Of a stretch of DNA of 64,000 nucleotides, positions 1 to 8,137 are shown one piece after another; position 1 is the first letter of the stretch, and the number at the start of each line of letters is the position of its first letter. The position numbers were made by a program, and so were the translations under genes. This DNA comes from Faecalimonas sp. (lineage in GTDB: Bacteria > Bacillota > Clostridia > Lachnospirales > Lachnospiraceae). The notes beneath the pieces were generated by a model. It was not told the DNA's origin. It saw nothing but the letters and a program-made list of their open reading frames with translations, and searched no databases. The DNA is taken from positions 140,971 through 204,970 of the forward strand of contig JARICA010000009.1 in assembly GCA_029264305.1 (NCBI GenBank). The letters run 5' to 3'.

Positions 1-816
1 AGAAATACACTGTATGCTTACGTGGAGAAAAAAGAACAATTTTCAAAAGTGGTTTGTAACGAGTCTGTTGAGAGAATCTATATTGACTGTACAATGATAG
101 AACATGCATGGGAAAATAAGATGTTAGAAGAAATTGTTTCTATAGCTAAGGTGAATAGAAAAGAAATATATTTTGCAATGCCGTATATTTTTAGAGAAGA
201 TACGAAAAAGAAATATAAAGAAATGTTTGACGCATCTATATTCGATGGAGTGTTAATAAGGAACTATGAAAGTTTTTATTATATAAGAGAACAATTCCCG
301 CAAATGAGTATTGTTTTAGATGCTAATATGTATCAGTTTAATCGCGAAGCGAAAATATTTTGGGAAGAACAAAAAGTGCAAGATTTTACTGCACCATTGG
401 AATTGAATTGCAGAGAATTGGGAAACTTGGGGTGTGAACAAAGTGAATTGATTGTATATGGATATTTGCAAATGATGGTTTCTGCACAGTGTATTCATAA
501 AACAATTGGAAAATGTACACATCAGAGTGGGTATACTCAAATAACGGATAGATATAACAAACAGTTTACAGCAAAGAATTGTTGTGATTATTGTTATAAT
601 ATAATTTATAATGCGGAACCATTAAGTTTACTTGAACAAAAAGATGATATTTTACAGTTAGATCCAAGAAAATTACGACTACATTTTACGATAGAAAATG
701 GAAGAGAAACTGAAAAAATATTAAAGCAGTTCGAAGAAGTTTTTGTTAAGAATAAAGAAGTAGAGGAGTTTGAAAAGTCATTCACGAGAGGGCATTTTAA
801 ACGTGGAGTAAAGTAG
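1..816 (+). CDS. U32 family peptidase, C-terminal part (5' truncated by window edge)
   Basis: The frame is open from base 1 (reads RNTLYAY before the track's GTG at 22), so this is the 3' part of a longer gene that starts outside the window; the GTG is not a real start. The C-terminal half has the U32 arrangement: a VYGYLQMMVSAQC segment followed by spaced cysteines (KCTH, NCCDYC), probably a metal or Fe-S site, and the family-typical RLHFTIEN close to the end. U32 proteins are collagenase-like peptidases or, in some members, Fe-S-dependent tRNA or cofactor hydroxylases, so the reaction is not settled by sequence alone. The ftsW-like gene follows after 8 bases, which suggests co-transcription. 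Confidence 0.75.
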   Translation, partial: RNTLYAYVEKKEQFSKVVCNESVERIYIDCTMIEHAWENKMLEEIVSIAKVNRKEIYFAMPYIFREDTKKKYKEMFDASIFDGVLIRNYESFYYIREQFPQMSIVLDANMYQFNREAKIFWEEQKVQDFTAPLELNCRELGNLGCEQSELIVYGYLQMMVSAQCIHKTIGKCTHQSGYTQITDRYNKQFTAKNCCDYCYNIIYNAEPLSLLEQKDDILQLDPRKLRLHFTIENGRETEKILKQFEEVFVKNKEVEEFEKSFTRGHFKRGVK

Positions 817-824
817 GTGAAAAT

Positions 825-2285
825 TTGGTAAATATTATAGTTGAATTATCCAAATATTTAATGATTATTTGTATAGCGATTTATACATATCTTTGTTTTG
901 CAGTTTTTGGTTATGAAGATGAATATAAGAAGAGAAAATTATTAAGAAGACAGAATAGATTGATGTTTTCAATCCATTTTATGGCGTATTTAGTGTTATA
1001 CTTAAAAATGGATGAGGTGAAAGTAATTGTTTTCTATTTTGTACAGGTTCTATTGCTTGGCGGAATAATTATACTTTATACGAAGATATATCCTAAAATC
1101 TCAAGATTAGTTGTAAATAATATGTGTATGCTTTTAACGGTTGGATTTATTATTTTGACAAGGTTATCTTTTCAAAGGGCAATAAAGCAATGTGTGATTG
1201 TAGCTGGTTCATTTTTGCTTAGTTTGGTGATACCAGTTATCATAAGGAAGATGAAAAAGTTAGAACAATACACATATCTGTATGCTATTTTAGGAATAGG
1301 AGCGCTTCTTTTAGTGCTTGTTTTGGCAAGTACATCGGGGGGAGCGAAACTTGGATTTACTGTTGCAGGAATCGGTATTCAGCCATCTGAATTTGTGAAA
1401 ATTTCTTTTGTTTTTTTCGTAGCAAGCAGGTTACAACGTTCATCAGAATTTAAAGATGTGGTCATTACAACAATTATAGCAGCAGCACATGTTATTATTC
1501 TTGTTTTAAGTACAGATTTGGGGGCTGCATTAATTTTATTTGTTGTATATTTGATGATGCTCTATGTTGCAACTCGACAGCCGTTATATTTGCTGGCTGG
1601 AATGTCAGGAGGAGGAATTGCTGCCGTAGCAGGATATTTTTTGTTTGGACATGTGCGTACTCGTGTTGCTGTTTGGAAAGGACCTATTAGTCCTGAAGCG
1701 GCAGGTGGACATCAGATTGCACAGTCATTATTTGCTATTGGAACGGGAAGTTGGTTCGGTATGGGACTTATGCAAGGGGCAGCAAATAAAATACCGGTTG
1801 CAACAGAAGATTTTGTTTTTGCAGCGATTGCAGAAGAATTAGGATTAATTTTTGCACTTTGTTTAATGCTGATTTGTGTAAGTTGTTATGTAATGTTTCT
1901 TAATATTGCAATGCAATTGAGAAATACTTTTTATAAATTGGTTGCACTTGGCCTTGGAACATGTTATATTTTCCAAATCTTTTTAACAATTGGAGGAGTA
2001 ACTAAATTTATTCCGTTGACGGGTGTTACGCTTCCGTTGGTAAGTTATGGTGGGAGTTCGGTGCTAAGTACCATTATGATGTTTGCAATTATTCAGGGAT
2101 TATATGTATTTAGAGAAGACGAGGAAGAGATCATTGAGAGAAAAAAAGAAAGACAAAAAACAAAGAAACAACCGTCTGACAGACGACGATATTATGATTT
2201 TGAGGGAAAACGATCTGGACGCACGGCTAGAACGTCTTCCGAACAGTCGAGACGTAGAACAGGCGCCAAAAAGACCATCCACTAA
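825..2285 (+). CDS. FtsW/RodA/SpoVE family peptidoglycan polymerase
   Basis: SEDS-family integral membrane glycosyltransferase that polymerises lipid II together with a class B PBP. The start is TTG at 825, preceded by AGGTGA at a good distance. About four extra N-terminal membrane segments (roughly residues 1-130) precede the SEDS core. Core landmarks are IQPSEFVKISFVFF, STDLGAALILF, GHQIAQSLFAIGTGSWFG, ATEDFVFAAIAEELG and GVTLPLVSYGGSS. The tail of about 50 residues is highly basic and probably cytoplasmic. Its 3' end overlaps the following class B PBP gene, the usual SEDS partner. Motifs do not decide whether it serves division, elongation or sporulation. Confidence 0.92.
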   Translation: MVNIIVELSKYLMIICIAIYTYLCFAVFGYEDEYKKRKLLRRQNRLMFSIHFMAYLVLYLKMDEVKVIVFYFVQVLLLGGIIILYTKIYPKISRLVVNNMCMLLTVGFIILTRLSFQRAIKQCVIVAGSFLLSLVIPVIIRKMKKLEQYTYLYAILGIGALLLVLVLASTSGGAKLGFTVAGIGIQPSEFVKISFVFFVASRLQRSSEFKDVVITTIIAAAHVIILVLSTDLGAALILFVVYLMMLYVATRQPLYLLAGMSGGGIAAVAGYFLFGHVRTRVAVWKGPISPEAAGGHQIAQSLFAIGTGSWFGMGLMQGAANKIPVATEDFVFAAIAEELGLIFALCLMLICVSCYVMFLNIAMQLRNTFYKLVALGLGTCYIFQIFLTIGGVTKFIPLTGVTLPLVSYGGSSVLSTIMMFAIIQGLYVFREDEEEIIERKKERQKTKKQPSDRRRYYDFEGKRSGRTARTSSEQSRRRTGAKKTIH

Positions 2286-3711
2286 AAAACAAGTACAGAA
2301 AAAGAAAAGACGAAAAAAAGTAACAAATAAAGAATTTGCAAGAATTACATACTTGTTTGTTAGTTTGTTTCTTATTTTGATGGGATATATTGTATATTTT
2401 AATGCATTTAAGGCGAAAACTATTATTAATAGCCCATATAATGTAAGGCAAGATCTTTTGGCAAACAGAATCATACGTGGAAAAATTTTAGATAAAAATG
2501 GAGAAGTACTGGCAAAAACGACAGTAGATGAAGCGGGAAAAGAACAAAGAGAATATCCTTATGGAGATTTATATGCGCATGTTGTAGGATATGCTTCAAA
2601 AGGTAAAGCGGGACTGGAATCAAAAGAAAATTTCAATCTTCTTACATCTAATGCCTTCATTTTGGAAAAAATCATGAAAGAGTTTAAAGGGGAAAAAAAT
2701 ATAGGAGATAACGTAGTAACAACTCTTGATACAAATTTGCAACAAGCAGCATATGATGCACTTGGAAATAATAAAGGAGCAGTTGTTGTTATGGAGGCAG
2801 ATACAGGAAAGATTTTATCTCTTGTTTCAAAACCTACTTTTGATCCTAATTATGTAGCTGAAAATTGGCTGGAATTGAATCAAGATAAGGATAGTGTTAT
2901 GCTAAACCGTGCAATGCAAGGGAAATATGCACCGGGATCTACATTTAAAATTGTAACTGCTTTAGAATATATGAGAGAAAATAAAGATTACAATTCTTAT
3001 CAGTATAAATGTACAGGAAAAATTGAGCATAAAGGAACGGTTATTCATTGTAACAACAAAAAGGTACATGGAATGCAAGATTTGAGAAGTTCGTTTGCAA
3101 ATTCTTGTAATAGTTCTTTTTCTAATATTGGCTTACAATTAGATATTTCTAAATATAAAAAAACTGCAAAACAATTACTTTTTAATAGAGATTTACCGTC
3201 TCCACTTATGTATAGTGAAAGCAAATTTATGCTATCTCCAAATGATCCTACCTCGGAGGTGATGATGACTGCCATGGGACAAGGAAAAACACAGGTAAGT
3301 CCATATCACATGGCACTAATTACTTCGGCTATTGCGAATGGTGGGAAATTAATGAAACCATACTTGGTTGATAAAGTTGTAAATTATTCTGGAACAACAG
3401 TAACAAAGAATATGCCAGAGGAATATGGGACATTAATGACGAGAGAAGAAGCGGCGCAATTAACAGAGTATATGAAAGCTGTAGTTGAAGAAGGAACTGC
3501 AAAAACTTTAAAGGAACAAGGATATTCTGTTGCAGGAAAAACAGGAACGGCAGAGTATAGTGTGGACAAGGAAAAAGTACATTCTTGGTTTGTAGGTTTT
3601 ACGAATATAGATAATCCAGAGTTAGTTATTAGTGTTGTGGTAGAAGGATCAGATTCCACAGGAACAAAAGCGGTAAATGTTGCAAAAAAAGTTTTTAACA
3701 GTTATTATTAG
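2194..3711 (+). CDS. Class B penicillin-binding protein (transpeptidase)
   Basis: Monofunctional DD-transpeptidase that cross-links peptidoglycan made by the adjacent FtsW-like protein. It has a basic N-terminal cytoplasmic stretch, one membrane anchor (ITYLFVSLFLILMGYIVYF), a dimerisation/linker region and a transpeptidase domain with all three active-site boxes: STFK (SxxK, in GKYAPGSTFKIV), SCN (SxN) and KTGT. There is no PASTA repeat. The start is uncertain. The track uses TTG 2083; ATG 2104 has AGGGA four bases upstream; ATG 2194 is the last ATG before the membrane anchor and minimises overlap, but lacks a clear ribosome site. All three choices overlap the ftsW-like 3' end in another frame. 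Confidence 0.9.
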   Translation: MILRENDLDARLERLPNSRDVEQAPKRPSTKKQVQKKKRRKKVTNKEFARITYLFVSLFLILMGYIVYFNAFKAKTIINSPYNVRQDLLANRIIRGKILDKNGEVLAKTTVDEAGKEQREYPYGDLYAHVVGYASKGKAGLESKENFNLLTSNAFILEKIMKEFKGEKNIGDNVVTTLDTNLQQAAYDALGNNKGAVVVMEADTGKILSLVSKPTFDPNYVAENWLELNQDKDSVMLNRAMQGKYAPGSTFKIVTALEYMRENKDYNSYQYKCTGKIEHKGTVIHCNNKKVHGMQDLRSSFANSCNSSFSNIGLQLDISKYKKTAKQLLFNRDLPSPLMYSESKFMLSPNDPTSEVMMTAMGQGKTQVSPYHMALITSAIANGGKLMKPYLVDKVVNYSGTTVTKNMPEEYGTLMTREEAAQLTEYMKAVVEEGTAKTLKEQGYSVAGKTGTAEYSVDKEKVHSWFVGFTNIDNPELVISVVVEGSDSTGTKAVNVAKKVFNSYY

Positions 3712-3736
3712 TTAAAAGTTATAAAGAAGGAATTAG

Positions 3737-4060
3737 ATGAAATTTTATAAAAATATATATGTTGGAGATAGTTTAAAAACAAGGAAAGAAAAGGTTATAG
3801 ACAAATTAAAGAATGGTGAAGTGCAGTTTAGCTGTTATTTGATTGTACTTTGCGATAACCCGGTCGAGCAATTGGAATGTTATGATTCTATTTTGCTTTT
3901 ACAGAAAAAGTGGATGCCAGAACCGTTACTTGTTGTTGGCATAGCATCTAGTTATGTAGAGGCATTAGAACTCATAAAGAGGATTGCCGAAGATACTTAT
4001 CTTCGATATGGTGAAGCAAATTTACGAAAATATATTTTAGAAACGCAACAGGAATTTTAG
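3737..4060 (+). CDS. Conserved hypothetical protein, 107 aa
   Basis: Not recognised. A soluble alpha/beta-looking protein without signal peptide or membrane segment. It begins MKFYKNIYVG after a GAAGGA ribosome site, and has a hydrophobic strand CYLIVLCDN, a PLLVVGIAS strand and a C-terminal helix (EALELIKRIAEDTYLRYGE). It lies 25 bases after the PBP stop and 23 before the DUF2953 gene, so it probably belongs to the same operon of envelope and sporulation genes. No function is assigned. Confidence 0.7.
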   Translation: MKFYKNIYVGDSLKTRKEKVIDKLKNGEVQFSCYLIVLCDNPVEQLECYDSILLLQKKWMPEPLLVVGIASSYVEALELIKRIAEDTYLRYGEANLRKYILETQQEF

Positions 4061-4083
4061 GAAAGTAAAGTATAGGTGTTTGC

Positions 4084-4974
4084 ATGCTACATATTTTATG
4101 TATACTACTAAAAATAATAGGAATATTGATTTTAGTTCTCCTTGGATTGTTTTTTCTTTTGACAGGGATTATATTGTTTGTACCAGTTCGCTATCACATA
4201 GAGGCAAAAGGTAAGGGTACAGTACAGTCTTTGGAAATGAAAATGAGATTTTCATGGCTGTTACATTTGTTATCAGGATATGTGTGTTATAGGGAGAAAA
4301 AGATTGAGTGGCAAGTGAGAACGGTATGGAAAAAATGGAATGTACCTGAAGTAGAGAAAATATCGAAAGTGGAAATACAACCTCAGAATTTAAAAGAATC
4401 TGAAGAATTTCAAAATCAAAAAAAAGAAAAGAAACAAGAGAAGATAATCGAAGAGACAAAAATACAACAATCCAAACCTGCAGTAGACAAAGAAGAAAAA
4501 CAGCGGAGTAAAAAGGAAAAGGATTCATTTGCAAATAAATTTAAAAAATTATTTCAAAAAATAAAATGTATAATAAGTGATTTTTTTGATAAGATAAAAT
4601 TACTTCGAGAGAAAAAAGATAAAGTGGTAGAGTTTTTGAAGAATGAAACACATCAGAAAGCGTGGAAAATTCTGAAAAAGGAGATTATAAGAACCCTGAA
4701 ACATTTGAGACCAAAGAAGATAAAGGGGAAAATACGGTTTGGTTTTTCGGATCCATATCTTACGGGAAAAGTATTAGCGATAATTAGTATGTGTTATCCA
4801 TTTTATGGAAATGAGATTTATGTTGAACCTGATTTTGAGAACGATGTTTTGGAAGGAGAAGTTAATATAAAAGGTCATGTAAGAGGGATATGTTTTTTGG
4901 TTGTTGTTTTTAATATTTTTCGTAGTAAAGAAATAAGGCAAACTTATAAAAATATGCAGTTATTTAAACTATAA
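4084..4974 (+). CDS. DUF2953 domain-containing membrane protein
   Basis: The N-terminal hydrophobic helix (about residues 8-35, LVLLGLFFLLTGIILFVPV) is followed by RYHIEAKG, a long Lys/Glu-rich middle segment (about 95-160), and a C-terminal DUF2953 core (FGFSDPYLTGKVLAIIS, GNEIYVEPDFEN). The family has no known biochemical function; in clostridia and bacilli it is commonly found directly upstream of the GerW/YtfJ gene, as here (23 bases). That arrangement suggests a sporulation or spore-envelope role. The start ATG is preceded by AGGTG. Confidence 0.8.
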   Translation: MLHILCILLKIIGILILVLLGLFFLLTGIILFVPVRYHIEAKGKGTVQSLEMKMRFSWLLHLLSGYVCYREKKIEWQVRTVWKKWNVPEVEKISKVEIQPQNLKESEEFQNQKKEKKQEKIIEETKIQQSKPAVDKEEKQRSKKEKDSFANKFKKLFQKIKCIISDFFDKIKLLREKKDKVVEFLKNETHQKAWKILKKEIIRTLKHLRPKKIKGKIRFGFSDPYLTGKVLAIISMCYPFYGNEIYVEPDFENDVLEGEVNIKGHVRGICFLVVVFNIFRSKEIRQTYKNMQLFKL

Positions 4975-4997
4975 TTATAATGAATGGAGGAATCAGA

Positions 4998-5393
4998 ATG
5001 GCAGAAAACAATTTTAGAAATACGGTAGATTCTCTTTTTAAAGGGATGAATAGTGTTATTTCATCAAAGACAGTGGTGGGAGAAGCAATTCATATTGGAG
5101 AAACAATTATTTTGCCTTTAGTCGATGTGTCTTTTGCAGTTGGGGCAGGAGCTTTTGAACAAGAAAAGAAGAATAGAGGAGCTGGCGGACTAGGAGGGAA
5201 AATGACGCCTAGTGCAGTTCTTGTTATCCAAGATGGAAAGACAAGACTTGTGAATATAAGAAATCAAGATACCATTACAAAAATTTTAGATATGGTTCCT
5301 GATGTAGTGGAGCGCTTTAGTAGTCAAAAAGAAGAGAAGAAAATGACAGAAGAAGATTTGGCAGAAATTTTAGATGAAAAAATTGATTCATAG
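4998..5393 (+). CDS. ytfJ: GerW/YtfJ family sporulation protein
   Basis: 131 aa. The start is ATG 4998, preceded by GGAGG at 4986-4990; the track's ATG 4980 lies ahead of that ribosome site and is rejected. Family landmarks are VVGEAIHIGETIILPLVDVS, the Gly-rich FAVGAGAF segment, a GAGGLGGKM segment and PSAVLVIQDG. In Bacillus YtfJ/GerW is made in the forespore and is needed for efficient germination. It follows DUF2953, a common spore-former pairing. The gene supports the conclusion that this organism sporulates. Confidence 0.9.
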   Translation: MAENNFRNTVDSLFKGMNSVISSKTVVGEAIHIGETIILPLVDVSFAVGAGAFEQEKKNRGAGGLGGKMTPSAVLVIQDGKTRLVNIRNQDTITKILDMVPDVVERFSSQKEEKKMTEEDLAEILDEKIDS

Positions 5394-5416
5394 AAAGATA
5401 AGTGTGTTCATACAAT
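5388..5416 (+). promoter_or_regulatory. Putative sigma-E-type promoter for the 48-aa peptide gene
   Basis: TCATAGA, 14 bases, then CATACAAT. The Bacillus sigma-E consensus is KMATATW-N14-15-CATACAHT, so the -10 is a perfect match and the -35 matches 6 of 7. The predicted RNA start is about 20 bases upstream of ATG 5445. It overlaps the ytfJ stop codon. The sigma assignment is inferred from consensus only. Confidence 0.5.
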
Positions 5417-5444
5417 AAAATAAAAGTGTAGTTAGAAGTGTAAA

Positions 5445-5591
5445 ATGAAGAGGTTAATTGGATTTTCGCTATTTTGGATAGGAATTGGTTTGCTAATTTC
5501 CATGTGTCTTTCTAGTATATTTTTAGAGATAGCGATTATTATTATTTGCTTTTTGTTGGGATATATATTGTTTTGTTGTGGTGGAAAATAA
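5445..5591 (+). CDS. Small hydrophobic membrane peptide, 48 aa (not in ORF track)
   Basis: MKRLIGFSLFWIGIGLLI begins a peptide made almost entirely of two hydrophobic helices (about residues 4-20 and 24-43) separated by SSIFLE and ending CCGGK. A complete ATG-to-TAA frame fills the gap between ytfJ and the terminator shared with rpmB. The ribosome site is weak (AGAAG). A near-consensus sigma-E promoter lies immediately upstream, and the neighbours are DUF2953 and ytfJ, so a mother-cell sporulation membrane peptide is the best guess. No family is named with confidence. Confidence 0.6.
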   Translation: MKRLIGFSLFWIGIGLLISMCLSSIFLEIAIIIICFLLGYILFCCGGK

Positions 5592-5604
5592 AAAATATGG
5601 CACA

Positions 5605-5637
5605 AAAAAACGAGGTGATTTTAAATCATCTCGTTTT
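5605..5637. terminator. Bidirectional intrinsic terminator
   Basis: AACGAGGTGATTT and AAATCATCTCGTT form a stem of about 13 bp with a very short loop, flanked by A-run and T-run. It lies between the converging 48-aa gene and rpmB and can serve both. Confidence 0.8.
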
Positions 5638-5651
5638 ATCATTGTGTAAAA

Positions 5652-5837
5652 TTAAGCACGTTCAACTCTTCCTGATTTTAAGCAAGAAGTACATACGTAC
5701 ATTTTTTTAGAACCACCTTCAGTTTTAACTCTTACTGATTTTACATTAGATTTCCACATTTTTGGTGTTTTTCTATGAGAGTGACTTACGTTGTTTCCGA
5801 AATGAGCACCCTTTTCACAAATAGCACATTTAGCCAT
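5652..5837 (-). CDS. rpmB: 50S ribosomal protein L28
   Basis: 61 aa, MAKCAICEKGAHFGNNVSHS to the C-terminus GRVERA. The track's 88-aa version adds an upstream extension that contains the ribosome site (AGGAGGTGCAATC before ATG), so the start is at 5837. It keeps both zinc-binding CxxC pairs (CAIC near the start and CTSC near the end), so it is a zinc-type (C+) L28. It is transcribed divergently from the Asp23-DAK2-recG genes, an arrangement seen in many Firmicutes. Confidence 0.97.
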   Translation of the reverse strand: MAKCAICEKGAHFGNNVSHSHRKTPKMWKSNVKSVRVKTEGGSKKMYVCTSCLKSGRVERA

Positions 5838-5889
5838 GATTGCACCTCCTAACGATATTAATAGCCATAATAGACTCACAACAATAAGT

Positions 5890-5918
5890 ATTTTAGCAGA
5901 AAAATATAAAATATGCAA
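5890..5918 (-). promoter_or_regulatory. Putative sigma-A promoter of rpmB
   Basis: On the minus strand: TTGCAT, 17 bases, TAAAAT, with a TG one base before the -10 (extended -10). About 50 bases upstream of the rpmB start. Confidence 0.6.
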
Positions 5919-5955
5919 GGGTTTATTTTCCTCTTATTTAACTTTTCGGAAAATG

Positions 5956-5984
5956 TTGTAAAAAATGTTGAAACAGAGTATAAT
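5956..5984 (+). promoter_or_regulatory. Putative sigma-A promoter of the Asp23-DAK2 operon
   Basis: TTGTAA, 17 bases, TATAAT, ending 47 bases before the Asp23-family ATG. It is divergent from the rpmB promoter. Confidence 0.6.
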
Positions 5985-6031
5985 ACAAATGTTAAGTATG
6001 TTTAAATCCAGAAAGAATTGGAGGTATAGAT

Positions 6032-6391
6032 ATGAAAGGTAGTATGAGTACAGACTTGGGAATTATTACAATTGATCCAGAAGTTATTGCAAAATATGCA
6101 GGTTCTGTTGCTGTAGAATGCTTTGGAATAGTTGGAATGGCAGCAGTAAATATGAAAGATGGTCTTGTGAGATTATTAAAGAAAGAAAGTCTAACACATG
6201 GAATTCAGGTATATATTTCAGAAGATAATAAAATTACTTTAGATTTTCATGTAATCGTTTCTTATGGTGTTAGTATTTCCGCTGTTACAGAAAATTTAAT
6301 TAGTAATGTAAAATATAAAGTAGAAGAGTTTACAGGTATGTCAGTAGATAAAATAAACATCTACATCGAGGGCGTAAGAGTAATCGATTAG
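6032..6391 (+). CDS. Asp23/Gls24 family envelope stress protein (YloU-like)
   Basis: 119 aa, start ATG with TTGGAGG upstream. Family features: DLGIITIDPEVIAKYAG near the N-terminus, AVECFGIVGMAAVNMKDG, DFHVIVSYGVSISAVTENL, and the terminal VDKINIYIEGVRVID. Asp23/YloU proteins form a membrane-tethered cytoplasmic assembly linked to envelope stress. It directly precedes the DAK2 gene (18 bases), the same order as yloU-yloV in Bacillus subtilis, and is probably co-transcribed with it. Confidence 0.92.
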   Translation: MKGSMSTDLGIITIDPEVIAKYAGSVAVECFGIVGMAAVNMKDGLVRLLKKESLTHGIQVYISEDNKITLDFHVIVSYGVSISAVTENLISNVKYKVEEFTGMSVDKINIYIEGVRVID

Positions 6392-6409
6392 TTTAAGGAG
6401 GATTTTGTT

Positions 6410-8071
6410 GTGGCAACAAAAACAATAAATGCAGAAATGCTTGCCAAGATGTTTTTGTCTGGTGCAGGTAATATAGAGGCCAAAAAAGAATTTATCAATG
6501 AATTGAACGTATTTCCGGTTCCGGATGGTGATACTGGAACCAATATGTCTTTGACTATTATGGCGGCGGCAAAAGAAGTGGCAGGAATTGCAGAATTTGA
6601 TATGGTATCGCTAGCAAAAGCAATTTCGTCTGGTTCTCTTCGTGGAGCAAGAGGAAATTCAGGAGTTATTCTTTCGCAGTTGTTTAGAGGATTTACAAAA
6701 GAAATTAAAGAACATAAAGAAATAGATACTGTGATTTTAGCGAAAGCTTGTATGAAAGCTAAGGAAACTGCTTATAAGGCTGTTATGAAGCCAAAAGAAG
6801 GTACAATTTTAACTGTAGCAAGAGGAATTGCTGAAAAAGCAATTGAATTAGCAGAAACTACAGATGATCTAGAAATCTTTATTCCACAAGTAATTGAGCA
6901 TGCAGAGAATGTCCTTTCTCAAACACCAGATATGCTTCCGGTTTTGAAAGAAGCAGGTGTTGTAGATTCAGGTGGACAAGGATTGTTGGAAGTATTAAAA
7001 GGTGCATATGATGCTTTTTTAGGAAAAGAAATTGATTATAGTAAGATTACTCCAAATACAAGTAAGGGTAACTTGAAATTGAGTAATGATGTACCAGCAG
7101 ATATTAAGTTTGGTTATTGTACAGAATTCATTATCATGACTGAAAAAGAATTTACAGAAAAAGACGAAAAAGAATTTAAAGCGTATTTGGAATCGATAGG
7201 AGATTCGATAGTATGTGTTGCTGATGATGAAATTGTAAAAATTCATGTGCATACAAATGATCCAGGGCTTGCTATTCAGAAAGCATTGACCTTTGGCCAA
7301 TTGTCTAGAATGAAAATTGATAATATGCGTGAAGAACACCAAGAAAAATTAATTCGCGATGCAGAAAAACTCGCTCAAGAACAAGCTAAACAAAAGGAAG
7401 AAGAACCTAGAAAAGAAATGGGATTTATTGCTGTTTCTATAGGGGAAGGCTTAAATGAAATTTTTAGAGAATTAGGTGCTGATTATATTATTGAAGGTGG
7501 TCAGACAATGAATCCAAGTACGGAAGATATGCTTGCGGCAATTGATGCCGTGAATGCTGAACATATCTTTATTTTGCCAAATAATAAAAATATTGTTATG
7601 GCAGCAAATCAAGCACAGTCTTTAACAGAAGACAAAGATATTATTGTGATTCCTACAAAGACAGTTCCACAAGGAATTACAGCTATTATCAATTATATGC
7701 CTGAAATGGATGCAAAAACTAATGAAGAAACAATGCTTGAAGAAATTAAAAAAGTAAAAACAGGTCAAGTAACTTATGCAGTTAGAGACACCCATATTGA
7801 TGATAAAGAAATCCATGAAGGAGATATTATGGGAATTGGAGATTCAGGTATTCTTTCTGTTGGAACTTCTATAGAAGAAACTACAAAAGATATGCTATCA
7901 CAATTGGTGGATGAAGAGTCTGAATTGATTAGTTTATATTTTGGTCAAGAAATCTCAGAAGAAGAAGCAGAGAAACTTTCAGCAGAGATTGAAGAATTAT
8001 ATCCGGATACAGATGTAGATACACATTTTGGTGGTCAACCGATTTATTATTATGTACTAGCAGTAGAATAA
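6410..8071 (+). CDS. DAK2 domain protein, YloV/FakA-like fatty acid kinase
   Basis: 553 aa, GTG start with GGAGG upstream. The N-terminal DAK2 domain (about 1-200) carries the metal/ATP ligands NVFPVPDGDTGTNM, the glycine turn LRGARGNSGVILSQ and KEGTILTVARG. A middle domain follows (DEIVKIHVHTNDPG), and a C-terminal DegV-like lobe (from about 340, MGFIAVSIGEGL, ILPNNKNI, YFGQEIS). In Staphylococcus the homologue FakA phosphorylates acyl chains bound to FakB partners; no FakB is in the window. Likely operon with the preceding Asp23 gene. The fatty-acid substrate is inferred from the family. Confidence 0.88.
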   Translation: MATKTINAEMLAKMFLSGAGNIEAKKEFINELNVFPVPDGDTGTNMSLTIMAAAKEVAGIAEFDMVSLAKAISSGSLRGARGNSGVILSQLFRGFTKEIKEHKEIDTVILAKACMKAKETAYKAVMKPKEGTILTVARGIAEKAIELAETTDDLEIFIPQVIEHAENVLSQTPDMLPVLKEAGVVDSGGQGLLEVLKGAYDAFLGKEIDYSKITPNTSKGNLKLSNDVPADIKFGYCTEFIIMTEKEFTEKDEKEFKAYLESIGDSIVCVADDEIVKIHVHTNDPGLAIQKALTFGQLSRMKIDNMREEHQEKLIRDAEKLAQEQAKQKEEEPRKEMGFIAVSIGEGLNEIFRELGADYIIEGGQTMNPSTEDMLAAIDAVNAEHIFILPNNKNIVMAANQAQSLTEDKDIIVIPTKTVPQGITAIINYMPEMDAKTNEETMLEEIKKVKTGQVTYAVRDTHIDDKEIHEGDIMGIGDSGILSVGTSIEETTKDMLSQLVDEESELISLYFGQEISEEEAEKLSAEIEELYPDTDVDTHFGGQPIYYYVLAVE

Positions 8072-8086
8072 AAAATATGACATTAG

Positions 8087-8115
8087 AAAAGCGATTCTTT
8101 GGAGTCGCTTTTTCT
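8087..8115 (+). terminator. Intrinsic terminator-like hairpin between DAK2 gene and recG
   Basis: AAAAGCGATTC, TTTG loop, GAGTCGCTTTT, then more T. An 11-bp stem with one G-U pair. It ends 22 bases before the recG start and leaves no room for another promoter, so recG must depend on read-through or an internal promoter. Confidence 0.65.
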
Positions 8116-8137
8116 ATTAAAGGAACAGGAAAAGAGT

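Noticed and set aside
2100-2474. Minus-strand ORFs of 124 and 74 aa opposite the ftsW/PBP junction
   Set aside because: Shadows of two real coding frames; composition is Phe/Leu/Ser-rich as expected antisense to Lys/Glu-rich coding, with no ribosome site.
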